Part shown: positions 49,081-58,862 of the stretch, piece after piece
Layout: each line of letters begins with the position of its first letter
Position numbering within the stretch: the stretch's first letter is position 1
Assembly: GCF_029953285.1 (NCBI RefSeq)
Contig: NZ_JASAOI010000008.1
Location: forward strand, 88,463-152,462
Direction of reading: 5' to 3'
DNA length: 64,000 bases
From: Yinghuangia seranimata
GTDB lineage: Bacteria > Actinomycetota > Actinomycetes > Streptomycetales > Streptomycetaceae
Notes under the pieces: generated by a model
The model's database searches: none
What the model saw: only the letters and a program-made list of their open reading frames with translations
What the model was told of the DNA's origin: nothing
Position numbers and translations under genes: made by a program

Positions 49081-49923
49081 ATGTCTCAGGTGGTACGCGC
49101 CGCGCTCGTCCAGGCGATGTGGACCGGCGACGGGACCTCGATGGTCGACGCCCACGAGGCGCACGCCCGTCGGGCCGCCGCCGAGGGCGCCCAGGTCATC
49201 GGCTTCCAGGAGCTCTTCAACGCGCCGTACTTCTGCCAGGTGCAGGAGCCCGTGCACTTCGACTGGGCCGAGCCGGTCCCCGGCGGCCCGACGGTGTCGC
49301 GGATGAGCTCGCTCGCGCGCGAGCTGGGCATGGTGATGGTCGTCCCGGTGTACGAGATCGAGCAGTCCGGCTTCTACTACAACACCGCCGCGGTCATCGA
49401 CGCCGACGGCACGGTGCTCGGCAAGTACCGCAAGCACCACATCCCGCAGGTGCAGGGCTTCTGGGAGAAGTACTACTTCCGGCCCGGGAACGTCGGCTGG
49501 CCCGTCTTCGACACGGCGGTCGGGAAGGTCGGCGTCTACATCTGCTACGACCGGCACTTCCCCGAGGGCTGGCGGGCGCTCGGTCTGGCCGGCGCGCAGC
49601 TGGTCTACAACCCTTCGGCGACCAGCCGGGGCCTGTCGGCGTACCTGTGGCAGCTGGAGCAGCCCGCCGCCGCGGTCGCCAACGAGTACTTCGTGGCGGC
49701 GATCAACCGGGTCGGCGTCGAGGTGTACGGCGACAACGACTTCTACGGCACCAGTTACTTCGTGGACCCGCGCGGCCGGTTCGTCGGCGAGCCGGCGTCC
49801 GACCGCGACGAGGAACTCCTCGTGCGCGACCTGGACTTCGGGCTCATCGACGAGGTGCGCACGCTGTGGCAGTTCTACCGCGACCGACGGCCCGACGCGT
49901 ACAGCCCGCTGACGGAGGCGTGA
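49081..49923 (+). CDS. Nitrilase-superfamily amidohydrolase (beta-ureidopropionase/N-carbamoylase-like)
   Basis: 280 aa from ATG 49081 with AGGGGG upstream. The catalytic triad is Glu44 (GFQELF), Lys118 (KYRKHHIP) and Cys155 (YICYDRHFPEGWR). QVQGFWEKYYFRPGN and NPSATSRGLSAYLW follow the branch containing beta-ureidopropionases and carbamoyl-amino-acid hydrolases. Three bases separate it from the hydantoinase gene, so the two steps (ring opening, then removal of the carbamoyl group) are very probably sequential. TAGAGT at 49029 is a possible -10. Missing from the set is any dihydropyrimidine dehydrogenase. Confidence 0.92.
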   Translation: MSQVVRAALVQAMWTGDGTSMVDAHEAHARRAAAEGAQVIGFQELFNAPYFCQVQEPVHFDWAEPVPGGPTVSRMSSLARELGMVMVVPVYEIEQSGFYYNTAAVIDADGTVLGKYRKHHIPQVQGFWEKYYFRPGNVGWPVFDTAVGKVGVYICYDRHFPEGWRALGLAGAQLVYNPSATSRGLSAYLWQLEQPAAAVANEYFVAAINRVGVEVYGDNDFYGTSYFVDPRGRFVGEPASDRDEELLVRDLDFGLIDEVRTLWQFYRDRRPDAYSPLTEA

Positions 49924-49926
49924 CGC

Positions 49927-51327
<1,401 letters not shown>

Positions 51328-51362
51328 CACCAGTCCACCGCCCGCAAGGAGCACCACGAACC

Positions 51363-52376
51363 ATGGACTTCGGCCTGGTCCTGCAAGCGGACCCGCCCGC
51401 CTCCGAACTGATCCGGCTCATGCGCACCGCAGAAGGGCTGGGGTTCACGCACGGCTGGACGTTCGACTCGACGATCCTGTGGCAGGAGCCGTACGTCATC
51501 TACAGCCGCATCCTCGCCGAGACGACGACGATGCGGATCGGCCCGATGGTCACCAACCCGACCACGCGCGACTGGACGGTCACCGCGTCGTTGTTCGCCA
51601 CGCTCAACGACATGTACGGCGACCGGACGATCTGCGGCATGGGCCGCGGCGACTCCGCCGTGCGCGTCCCCGGCGGCCGCCCGGCGACGCTCGCGCGGCT
51701 CGGCGAGGCGATGCGGGTCATCCGCGAGCTGGCCGAGGGCCGCGAGGTCGAGCTGCACGGCACGCGGGTGCGCATCCCGTGGGTGAAGGAAGGCTCGCGG
51801 CTGCCCGTGCTGATGGCCGGATACGGGCCGCGCGCACTGGAGTTGGTCGGGCAGTCCGCCGACGGGTTCATCCTGCAGCTGGCCGACCCGTACCTGACGG
51901 AGTACATGGTCAAGGCGGTGCGGGCGTCCGCCGAGCGGGCCGGCCGCGACCCGGACGCGCTCACCGTGGTCGTCGCGGCGCCGGCGTACGTGTGCGACGA
52001 CGACCCTGCGGCGCTCGCGCACGCCCGCGACCAGTGCCGGTGGTTCGGCGGGATGGTCGGCAACCACGTCGCCGACCTGGTGGCCCGCTACGGCGAGCAC
52101 TCCTCCGCGGTACCGGACGAGCTGACCGATTACATCAAGGACCGGCACGGCTACGACTACGCGCACCACGGGCGGGCGGACAACCCGGACACGACGTTCG
52201 TGCCCGACGAGATCGTCGACCGGTTCTGCCTGATCGGGTCCGTCGACACGCACGTGCAGCGGCTGATGGAGCTGCGCGAGCTGGGCGTCGACCAGTTCGC
52301 GATGTACGCGATGCACGACGCGCGCGAGGAGGCGATCACCGCGTACGGCGAGCGGATCATCCCGCAGTTCGCCTGA
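51363..52376 (+). CDS. LLM-class F420/flavin-dependent oxidoreductase of the hydantoinase operon
   Basis: 337 aa, TIM-barrel luciferase-like protein. MDFGLVLQADPPAS, GWTFDSTILWQEPYVI, TTTMRIGPMVTNPTTRDWTV and GMGRGDSAVR match an LLM subgroup that uses F420 in mycobacteria-type actinomycetes; the cofactor cannot be settled here. AAGGAGCACCACGAACC precedes the ATG, 35 bp after the hydantoinase stop. The operon lacks a classic dihydropyrimidine dehydrogenase, so it could supply the reduced or oxidised ring substrate, but that is inference. Confidence 0.9.
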   Translation: MDFGLVLQADPPASELIRLMRTAEGLGFTHGWTFDSTILWQEPYVIYSRILAETTTMRIGPMVTNPTTRDWTVTASLFATLNDMYGDRTICGMGRGDSAVRVPGGRPATLARLGEAMRVIRELAEGREVELHGTRVRIPWVKEGSRLPVLMAGYGPRALELVGQSADGFILQLADPYLTEYMVKAVRASAERAGRDPDALTVVVAAPAYVCDDDPAALAHARDQCRWFGGMVGNHVADLVARYGEHSSAVPDELTDYIKDRHGYDYAHHGRADNPDTTFVPDEIVDRFCLIGSVDTHVQRLMELRELGVDQFAMYAMHDAREEAITAYGERIIPQFA

Positions 52377-52386
52377 GCGGGTGCGG

Positions 52387-52986
52387 TCAGCGCGGCGGCT
52401 CGTGGTCGCGCAGCATCATCGTGTACAGCGGCCCGGCCGGGTCGGGACGTGAGAAGCCGACGGCGCGGTAGCCCTGCGCGGCCCAGAACGCGACGGCGGC
52501 GGGCGCGCTGGGACGCAGCGTGAGAGTGGTGCGCGGGCCCGTCCACGGGCCGACGAGCGCGCGGTGCATCGCGCGCCCGAGGCCTGTGCGGCGGTAGGGC
52601 TTGCGCACCACGAACTCGTAGACGGCGAACGTCTGGGCGCCGTCCTCGCGGGTCATGCGCGCGGGCAGCGGGTCGACCATGCCCGACCACCAGCGGGTGT
52701 CGGGCTGCAAAGCGGTGCCGAGGGCGAAGCCCATGGGCGTCCCGCCGTGGCGCGCGAAGACGAGCGCGAATCCCGGGTTGGCGAGGTGGCGGGGCAGCAC
52801 CTCGTCGTCCCACAGCCGGGTGTCGTCGGGGCCGCGCAGGTAGGGGGGTTCGGCGTACACCTCGGCGTACAGGCCCACGATCGTGCGGCGCATCGCGGGC
52901 ACGGCGACCTCGTCGGCGGTCAGGTGGTCCAGGGTCCAGGCAACGGGCGCGGGCACGGCGAACTCCTTTGTCGGGGACGGGGACAT
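52387..52986 (-). CDS. GNAT acetyltransferase
   Basis: 199 aa. The AcCoA-binding motif A is in AVYEFVVRKPYRRTGLGRAMHRALVG and motif B in LTLRPSAPAAVAFWAAQGYRAVG. The N-terminal half, with MRRTIVGLYAEVYAEPPYL and GFALVFARHGG, resembles a streptomycete GNAT branch with no known substrate. It converges on the LLM gene (10 bp between stops). One of three unrelated GNAT genes within 1.7 kb. Confidence 0.88.
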   Translation of the reverse strand: MSPSPTKEFAVPAPVAWTLDHLTADEVAVPAMRRTIVGLYAEVYAEPPYLRGPDDTRLWDDEVLPRHLANPGFALVFARHGGTPMGFALGTALQPDTRWWSGMVDPLPARMTREDGAQTFAVYEFVVRKPYRRTGLGRAMHRALVGPWTGPRTTLTLRPSAPAAVAFWAAQGYRAVGFSRPDPAGPLYTMMLRDHEPPR

Positions 52987-53090
52987 AGGACGTCGTGTGA
53001 CTCGCGGCTTGATCGTAGACCCGGCGCGGAGCGGCCGGAACGCGCGGTTCGGACGGCTTCGGGCACACCACGGCCTAGTACTGTCACGAC

Positions 53091-53564
53091 ATGATCAGAA
53101 GCGCCACACGGTCCGACGTCCCGACGATCCTGGGGTTCATCCACGCCCTCGCCGAGTACGAGAAGGCGCCCGACGAGGTCAAGGCGTCCGAGGCCGACCT
53201 CGAGCTGCACCTGTTCGGCCCGGAGCCGGCGGCGCACGCGCTCATCGCCGAGGACGACGCGGGCACGCCGGTCGGGTTCGCCGTTTGGTACACGACGTTC
53301 TCGACGTGGCTCGCCAAGCCGGGCATCCACCTGGAGGACCTGTTCGTGAGCCCGGCGGCGCGCGGCGGCGGGCACGGCAAGGCGCTGCTCGTGCGGCTCG
53401 CGCAGATCGCCGTCGAGCGCGGCTACGGGCGGGTGGAGTGGAACGTGCTCGACTGGAACGAGCCGTCCATCAAGTTCTACCTGGCGCTCGGCGCCGAGCC
53501 GCAGCACGAGTGGGACAAGTACCGGCTGACCGGCGAGCCGCTCCAGCGCCTCGGCACCGCCTGA
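53091..53564 (+). CDS. GNAT acetyltransferase, diamine/SSAT-like
   Basis: 157 aa. IRSATRSDVPTILGFIHALAEYEKAPDEV, FSTWLAKPGIHLEDLFVSP, RGGGHGKALLVRLAQIAVERG and VEWNVLDWNEPSIKFYLALGA closely follow spermidine/spermine N1-acetyltransferase-like and thialysine acetyltransferases, so an amine substrate is likely. TACTGT (53079-53084) ends six bases before the ATG and there is no ribosome site, so the mRNA is probably leaderless. Confidence 0.9.
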   Translation: MIRSATRSDVPTILGFIHALAEYEKAPDEVKASEADLELHLFGPEPAAHALIAEDDAGTPVGFAVWYTTFSTWLAKPGIHLEDLFVSPAARGGGHGKALLVRLAQIAVERGYGRVEWNVLDWNEPSIKFYLALGAEPQHEWDKYRLTGEPLQRLGTA

Positions 53565-53569
53565 GCGGC

Positions 53570-53599
53570 GGTCAGGCGGTCAGGCGGTCAGGCGGTCAG
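53570..53599. repeat. 8-bp tandem repeat (GGTCAGGC, 3.75 copies) across a GNAT gene's stop
   Basis: Units at 53570, 53578, 53586 and 53594. On the minus strand each unit contains TGA; since the period is not a multiple of three, the copies put stops in all three frames right at the end of the 53588-54037 gene. Confidence 0.8.
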
Positions 53600-54037
53600 C
53601 GGCTTGGTCCACCGCGTCCAGGCGGGCTCGGGGCGGTAGCCCTGCGCCTGCCATGCGGTCTGGCCGAGTTCGTTGCGGTCGAGGACCATGGCGTCGCCGC
53701 GGCGGCCGCCCAGCGCGGTGAAGCGGGCCTCGGCGGCGTCCAGCAGGAGGCGTCCGACGCCCTGCCTGCGGCGCGCCGGGTCGACGGCGAGGCGGTAGAG
53801 GTGGCAGCGCCAGCCGTCCCAGCCGGCGATGACGGTCCCGGCGATCGCGTCGTGCGCGTCGACCGCGAGCAGCAGCGCCTCGGGGTCGCGCTCGACCAGG
53901 CGCGTGACGCCGTCGACGTCGTCCGTGATGCTCGTCCCCTCGGCGGCCCCGGCCCAGAACGCGAGCACCGCGTCGGCGTCGTCGGGCCGCGCGGCCCTGA
54001 TCCGGTAGTTCCCGTGGCCGTCGTCATGGCTGGTCAT
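53588..54037 (-). CDS. GNAT acetyltransferase
   Basis: 149 aa. YRIRAARPDDADAVLAFW starts the fold, LYRLAVDPARRRQGVGRLLLDAAEAR is the AcCoA loop, and DRNELGQTAWQAQGYRPEP the C-terminal motif. Its stop lies inside an 8-bp tandem repeat, and it converges on the SSAT-like gene 24 bp away. Substrate not deducible. Confidence 0.88.
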   Translation of the reverse strand: MTSHDDGHGNYRIRAARPDDADAVLAFWAGAAEGTSITDDVDGVTRLVERDPEALLLAVDAHDAIAGTVIAGWDGWRCHLYRLAVDPARRRQGVGRLLLDAAEARFTALGGRRGDAMVLDRNELGQTAWQAQGYRPEPAWTRWTKPLTA

Positions 54038-54158
54038 GCCCGAGTGTCTACCACCCGCCCCGTCCGCGCTTCGAACGGATTTCCGCGCGGCCGCCGTGTT
54101 GGTCCGTGCGGGTGTAGTGCGGTTCGCGCGCGCGGCGCTGTGCCGCTGGGCGGGTGAC

Positions 54159-54179
54159 GGCGCTTAGGCTCGAAGCGCC
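54159..54179 (+). promoter_or_regulatory. Inverted repeat GGCGCTT-N7-AAGCGCC over the -10 of the molybdoenzyme gene
   Basis: Perfect 7-bp arms at 54159-54165 and 54173-54179. The -10-like TAGGCT (54165-54170) lies within it, 38 bp before the ATG, so a bound protein would block RNA polymerase. A local hairpin in DNA or RNA is the other possibility. Confidence 0.5.
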
Positions 54180-54208
54180 GGGGGGCAGGACGAAGGGCGG
54201 CGGCCGAC

Positions 54209-56605
54209 ATGGCGACGGACTCCTCTCACGACACAGGCGCCGGCGCGGCGCACGGCGACAGTCCCGAGCCGCACGGTGCGCCGTCTCAGCACGACTACAC
54301 GCACGCCTCGGCGGGCTGGGGCGCGGCCAAGAGCGTCGGCGAGGTCATCTGGAAGACCCGCGAACCCTTCGCGGCCCTGCGCGTGATGCCGGTGATGAAC
54401 CACCCCGAGAAGGGCTTCGACTGCCCGGGCTGCGCGTGGCCGGACGCGTACGACGGCCTGCACCTTGACCTGTGCGAGAACGGCATCAAGCACGCCACCT
54501 GGGAGATGACCCCGAAGCGCGCCGACCGAGAGCTGTTCGCCGCGCACACGGTGCGGGAGCTGCGCGAGTGGAGCGACTTCGCGCTCGAGGACCAGGGCCG
54601 GCTGACCGAGCCGATGGCGTACGACCCGGACACCGACCACTATGTGCCGATCTCGTGGGCGGACGCCTTCCAGCTGTTCGCCGACACGATGCGCGACCTC
54701 GGCAGCCCGAACGAGGCCGCGTTCTACACGTCCGGACGCCTGTCCAACGAGGCGACGTTCCTCTACCAGCTGATGGTCCGCGAGATCGGCACCAACAACC
54801 TGCCGGACTGCTCCAACATGTGCCACGAGGCCAGCGGGCGGGCGCTGACCGCGTCGCTCGGCACCGGCAAGGGCACCGTGGACCTCCAGGACCTGGACGC
54901 GTGCGACGCGTGGTTCGTCATGGGCGTCAACGCGGCGTCCAACGCACCGCGCATGCTGACCGCGCTGGCCGCCGCCTATCGGCGCGGCACGCAGATCGTG
55001 CACGTGAACCCGATGCTCGAGGCGGCGTCCGGCCGCACCATCGTGCCGCACGACCTTCTCAGCATGGGCCTGATGCGGGCCGTCCGGACCGGGACGCTCG
55101 ACCTTCAGCCGCTCATCGGCGGCGACATGGCGCTGATGCGCGGCATCGCCAAGGCCACCCTCGCCGCCGCCGAGGCGGGCGAACCGGCGGTTCTGGACGA
55201 GGAGTTCCTGTCCCGGTTCACCGAAGGGTTCGAGGCGTACCGGGACCTGTGCGCCGGCACCGCGTGGGAGGACATCGAGGCCGCGTGCGGCCTGCCGCGC
55301 GAACGGATCGAGGAGGCGGCGCGCGTCTACCGCGAGGCGGGGCGCACGGTCGTCAGCTGGTGCCTGGGCCTCACGCAGCAGGAGCACGGCGTCGACACGA
55401 TCCGCGAGATCGTCAACGTCCTGATGCTGCGCGGCAACATCGGCCGCGAGGGCGCGGGCCCCTGCCCGATCCGCGGCCACTCCAACGTGCAGGGCAACCG
55501 CACGTGCGGTATCGACCACCGGCCGAGCGAGGCGTTCCTCGACCGGCTCGCCGGCGCCTGCGGCATCGACCCGCCGCGCGAACCCGGCCTCGACACCGTG
55601 CGCACCGTCGAGGCGATGCACCGCGGCGACGTGAAGGTCTTCGTCGGCATGGGCGGCAACTTCGCGCGCGCCGCGCCCGACACGGCGTACACGGCCGAGG
55701 CGCTGCGCCGCTGCGCGCTGACCGTGCACGTGTCCACGAAGCTCAACCGCAGCCACCTGGAGCACGGGCACCGCGCGCTGATCCTGCCGTGCCTGGGGCG
55801 CACCGAGAAGGACACGCAGGCGACGGGCGTCCAGTCGGTGTCGGTCGAGGACTCGATGTCGATGGTGCACCTGTCGAAGGGCGTCCGCAGGCCGGCCTCG
55901 ACGCACCTGCTGTCCGAACCGGCGATCATCGCCGGGCTGGCGCGCGCCGCGCTGCCCGACAGCGGGACGCGGTGGCAGTGGTACGTCGAGGACTACGACC
56001 GCATCCGCGACACCATGCAGAAGGCCCTGGAAGGCTTCGAGGATTTCAACCGCCGGGTCAGGCAGCGGCCGAACGGCTTCCGGCTGCGCCAGCCGGCACG
56101 CGAGCGGGTGTTCCTGACGCCGTCCGGCAAGGCCGAGTTCTCGCTCGCGCCGCTGTACGACGCGACGCCGCCGACGGGGCTGCTGACCCTCGCCACGGTG
56201 CGGTCGCACGACCAGTGGAACACCACGATCTACTCCGACGACGACCGCTACCGCGGCGTGCGGAACCTGCGGACGCTGCTGTTCATGCACCTGGACGACA
56301 TGCGCGAACGCGGCATCACGGAACTCGGGTTGATCGACATCACGTCCATCGCCAAGGACGGGACGCGGCGCACGGTGCGCGGGTACACGGCGCTCGCCTA
56401 CGACGTGCCGCGGGGGAACGTGGTGGGGTACATGCCGGAGCTGAACATGCTCTGCGCGGCGGCTGACTTCAGCCCGCAGAGCGACCAGCCGCTGATGAAG
56501 CACGTGACGGTGGACATCGTCCCGGCGGAGCCGGGGCGGTGGGATGTGACGTGGTCGGCGGACGCGTCGTCGAAGGCGGCGCGGTCGGACGCTCCGGGCG
56601 CCTGA
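54209..56605 (+). CDS. FdhF/YdeP-type molybdopterin oxidoreductase
   Basis: 798 aa. N-terminal Cys72, Cys75 and Cys89 (FDCPGCAWPD, DLCENGIK) could bind an iron-sulfur cluster. The bis-MGD fold shows GRLSNEATFLYQLMVREIGTNNLPDCSNMCHEASG, with Cys and a following His-Glu as the likely molybdenum-contact region, MLRGNIGREGAGPCPIRGHSNVQGNRT, and the C-terminal dinucleotide-binding barrel FSLAPLYDATPPTGLLTL. It matches the YdeP/TIGR01701 family, whose E. coli member is linked to acid resistance; no formate dehydrogenase subunits are nearby, so it stands alone. No Tat signal, hence cytoplasmic. Confidence 0.92.
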   Translation: MATDSSHDTGAGAAHGDSPEPHGAPSQHDYTHASAGWGAAKSVGEVIWKTREPFAALRVMPVMNHPEKGFDCPGCAWPDAYDGLHLDLCENGIKHATWEMTPKRADRELFAAHTVRELREWSDFALEDQGRLTEPMAYDPDTDHYVPISWADAFQLFADTMRDLGSPNEAAFYTSGRLSNEATFLYQLMVREIGTNNLPDCSNMCHEASGRALTASLGTGKGTVDLQDLDACDAWFVMGVNAASNAPRMLTALAAAYRRGTQIVHVNPMLEAASGRTIVPHDLLSMGLMRAVRTGTLDLQPLIGGDMALMRGIAKATLAAAEAGEPAVLDEEFLSRFTEGFEAYRDLCAGTAWEDIEAACGLPRERIEEAARVYREAGRTVVSWCLGLTQQEHGVDTIREIVNVLMLRGNIGREGAGPCPIRGHSNVQGNRTCGIDHRPSEAFLDRLAGACGIDPPREPGLDTVRTVEAMHRGDVKVFVGMGGNFARAAPDTAYTAEALRRCALTVHVSTKLNRSHLEHGHRALILPCLGRTEKDTQATGVQSVSVEDSMSMVHLSKGVRRPASTHLLSEPAIIAGLARAALPDSGTRWQWYVEDYDRIRDTMQKALEGFEDFNRRVRQRPNGFRLRQPARERVFLTPSGKAEFSLAPLYDATPPTGLLTLATVRSHDQWNTTIYSDDDRYRGVRNLRTLLFMHLDDMRERGITELGLIDITSIAKDGTRRTVRGYTALAYDVPRGNVVGYMPELNMLCAAADFSPQSDQPLMKHVTVDIVPAEPGRWDVTWSADASSKAARSDAPGA

Positions 56606-56628
56606 CCGCGCCGCTCACGGGCGTCGCG

Positions 56629-57450
56629 TCAGGCGTCGCGCACGTCGGTCTGGTGGGCCCAGACCACCAGGCGGCCCGGGCCCCCCTCCCGTGGACCCGC
56701 GGCGATCAGAGTGAGGTACGCACCCGACCCGTTCTGCGGTGCGCCCGGCGGAAGCGGCACCGGCGCGGTGATCTCGCGGTCCCCCGGCTTCACGTCGCGG
56801 CCGGCGTCGACGGTGTACGTGTAGATGTGCGTTGTGGTCCTGACCGTGACCTTGTCGCCCGCGCGCAGGGCGGCCAGGGCGGCGAACGGGTCGCCCGGCT
56901 GCTCCGCGCGGCCCGTGAGCACGAGGTTGCCCCCGGCCCCCACGTTTGCGCTGCCCGGGTACAGGCCGACGTTCCCCTTGCCGAGCACTTCGTCGGAGGG
57001 GGTGACGAAGATGTCGCGGAACTGCGGCGCCGTGCCTCCGGGTTGGGGCAGGGCGATGCCGCCGACGGGAATCCATTGGATGTCGGGGTACGTGAGACAC
57101 TGCGAGGGCTGCACGGACGACGGCGGGCAGGCCGAGGTCATCGGCGGAGCGGGCTTCGTGGAAGAAGCGTCCGCGCTTGTACCGGATGCCGTCGGGGTGC
57201 CGGACGCACCCGGCCGGGCGCTCGCGGTGCCGGTGCCGCCGGGCAGCACGGCCACGGACGCGCCGGCGGCCACAACCGCCGCGGCCGCCGCCGACACCAC
57301 GGCGGCGGTGCGGCGTCGCGCGCGGATGCGGGTGCTGCGGTTGCGGGCCGCGGCGGCGAGGTTGCGCGGGGCGGTGCCTTCGGAGGCGGCGAGCAGGTGC
57401 CGGAGCGCGGCGGCGTCGTGGTCGGGCTCGTGCACGGGATGGGGGTTCAT
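56629..57450 (-). CDS. Sortase-fold membrane protein lacking catalytic His and Cys, in a sigma-factor operon
   Basis: 273 aa from ATG 57450, overlapping the sigma factor stop (ATGA). A basic cytoplasmic N-terminus (residues 30-47) is followed by one membrane helix (48-69), a Ser/Thr/Pro linker and a C-terminal domain resembling class E/F sortases: NLVLTGRAEQPGDPFAALAALRAGDKV, IYTYTV, AYLTLIAAGP and GRLVVWA. The TGH motif is TGR (Arg181), and the TLITC motif is TLIAA (Ala251), so both His and Cys are gone while Arg260 remains. It may sense or bind a cell-wall peptide and act as the membrane partner of the SigE-type sigma factor. Confidence 0.75.
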   Translation of the reverse strand: MNPHPVHEPDHDAAALRHLLAASEGTAPRNLAAAARNRSTRIRARRRTAAVVSAAAAAVVAAGASVAVLPGGTGTASARPGASGTPTASGTSADASSTKPAPPMTSACPPSSVQPSQCLTYPDIQWIPVGGIALPQPGGTAPQFRDIFVTPSDEVLGKGNVGLYPGSANVGAGGNLVLTGRAEQPGDPFAALAALRAGDKVTVRTTTHIYTYTVDAGRDVKPGDREITAPVPLPPGAPQNGSGAYLTLIAAGPREGGPGRLVVWAHQTDVRDA

Positions 57451-57995
57451 GTGTTCGCCTTTGCGAGGTGGGCGAGTTCGGCGGAGGCCAGATCGGGCGA
57501 CTCGCGCAGTTTGCGCAGCGCCCGAGCGGCGGTGCTCTTGACCGTGCCAGGGGCGATGCCGAGCGTCTCGGCGATCTCCGTCTCGGGCAGGTCTTCGTAG
57601 AAGCGCAGGACGATCACCGCGCGTTCGCGCCGGGTCAGGCCGGCGAGGGCGCGCAACAACGCGTCGCGGCGGGCGTGTTCCTCGGCCAGGTCCACGTCGC
57701 TCGCCCGGTCGGGCGGGTAGGCGGCGGGGCGTTCGTGCGAGGGCTTGCGGCGCCACCAGTCGCGCTGGCCGTTGACGAGCGCCCGGCGCACGTAGGCGAC
57801 GGGGTCGTCGCGCTGTATGCGGTGCCAGCGCAGGTAGGTGCGGGCCAGCGCGGTCTGGAGGAGGTCCTCGCCGCGGTGGTCGTCGCCCGCGATCAGGCGG
57901 GCGATGTGGAGCAGGCGGCGGCCGTTGGCGGCGACGAAGGCGTCGAAGTCGCGTGTGTGGGGCGGGTCGCCGGTGTGCGTTGCGTCAGGCGTCAC
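57447..57995 (-). CDS. SigE-family ECF RNA polymerase sigma factor
   Basis: 182 aa from GTG 57995. Region 2 includes FVAANGRRLLHIARLIAGDDHRGEDLLQTALARTYLRW (the SigE-family pattern), and region 4 RALAGLTRRERAVIVLRFYEDLPETEIAETLGIAPGTVKSTAARALRKLRE. No C-terminal SnoaL extension. In this family the next gene usually encodes a membrane protein that modulates the sigma factor; here it is the inactive sortase-fold protein. Start codon is GTG and the promoter should lie upstream of 57995. Confidence 0.93.
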   Translation of the reverse strand: MTPDATHTGDPPHTRDFDAFVAANGRRLLHIARLIAGDDHRGEDLLQTALARTYLRWHRIQRDDPVAYVRRALVNGQRDWWRRKPSHERPAAYPPDRASDVDLAEEHARRDALLRALAGLTRRERAVIVLRFYEDLPETEIAETLGIAPGTVKSTAARALRKLRESPDLASAELAHLAKANT

Positions 57996-58101
57996 GCGGT
58001 GCTCGTCTCGTGGGTCGGGTGTGCTTCGGTCACCCGCCAGACGAGCTCCGGGCGTACGAGGTTCTGTCGGACGGAGGAGTTTGTGCGGGCGCGCCGACCG
58101 G

Positions 58102-58710
58102 TCAGGCGTCCTTGCGCAGCATCGGCAGCAGCACCTCGTCGACGACGGACACCAGGAACGCGTCGTCGAGTTCCCCCGGCGCGGTGAGGTTCTGGTAGAT
58201 CACCATCGAGGGCCCGACGCGGGCGGCCAGCGGCGTGGCCGCTCCGGGGCGGATGTCGCCGCGGGCCTCGGCCTCCTGGAGCACCTCGAGGAGCATGGCG
58301 CGGGTCGGGAGCGAGACGCGCTCGCGCATCATCTCGTGCGCGGCGTCGTGGTTCTGCTTGGCGATCTGCAGGGCGGCGTCGGAGGTCAGCTTGCAGGCGG
58401 AATAGAAGAACCGCAGCACGGCGAGCAGGTCGTCGCGCAGCACGCCGGTGCGGACGACCTCGGCCGCGGACGGCATGCGGTCGCGCAGCGCGTCGAGGAT
58501 GAGGGCCTCCTTGTCGGCCCAGCGGCGGTACAGCGGGGCCTTGCCGGTGCGGGCCGCGTTCGCGACGCCGTCCATCGTCAGCCCGGCGTAGCCGACCTCG
58601 AGGAGCTGGTCGAACACCGCCTGGTAGATCGCCTCTTCGAGGGCGCGGCCGCGGCGGCGGGTGGGCACGGGGGCGGCGTCGGGCCGCGGGGCCGGGGGTG
58701 GGGTCGGCAT
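58102..58710 (-). CDS. TetR-family repressor
   Basis: 202 aa. The HTH (about residues 20-68) reads ALEEAIYQAVFDQLLEVGYAGLTMDGVANAARTGKAPLYRRWADKEALI. The C-terminal domain has the TetR_C pattern with LRDDLLAVLRFFYSACKLT. Divergent from a DHA2 exporter and separated from it by 152 bp with two copies of a GAGAC-N6/7-GTCTC operator, so it almost surely represses the pump and itself. Ligand unknown. Confidence 0.93.
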   Translation of the reverse strand: MPTPPPAPRPDAAPVPTRRRGRALEEAIYQAVFDQLLEVGYAGLTMDGVANAARTGKAPLYRRWADKEALILDALRDRMPSAAEVVRTGVLRDDLLAVLRFFYSACKLTSDAALQIAKQNHDAAHEMMRERVSLPTRAMLLEVLQEAEARGDIRPGAATPLAARVGPSMVIYQNLTAPGELDDAFLVSVVDEVLLPMLRKDA

Positions 58711-58774
58711 CGCGGTCACACCTCTCACAAGTTCGCTGCGGGCACGGCGGTCGGGCCAAGTATCCCCGACCCCT

Positions 58775-58836
58775 TGTAAGAGACTTCCCAGTCTCCTATT
58801 CTCGAGTATTAAGAGACGCCTTCCGTCTCCTATCTT
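58775..58836. promoter_or_regulatory. Two TetR operator copies with overlapping promoter elements
   Basis: Copy 1: TAAGAGAC-N6-GTCTCCTAT at 58777-58799. Copy 2: TAAGAGAC-N7-GTCTCCTAT at 58810-58833. GAGAC and GTCTC cores are perfect inverted repeats at 58780-58795 and 58813-58829. A plus-strand promoter TTGTAA (58775-58780), 16-base spacer, TATTCT (58797-58802) is buried in copy 1. Confidence 0.7.
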
Positions 58837-58862
58837 CCCGTCCTGTCTCCCGGGGGTCAACC

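Noticed and set aside
53570..53599. CRISPR-like repeat
   Set aside because: Units are 8 bp, contiguous and without spacers; no cas genes in the window.
56629..57450. Active sortase
   Set aside because: Both the catalytic His and Cys are replaced (Arg181, Ala251).
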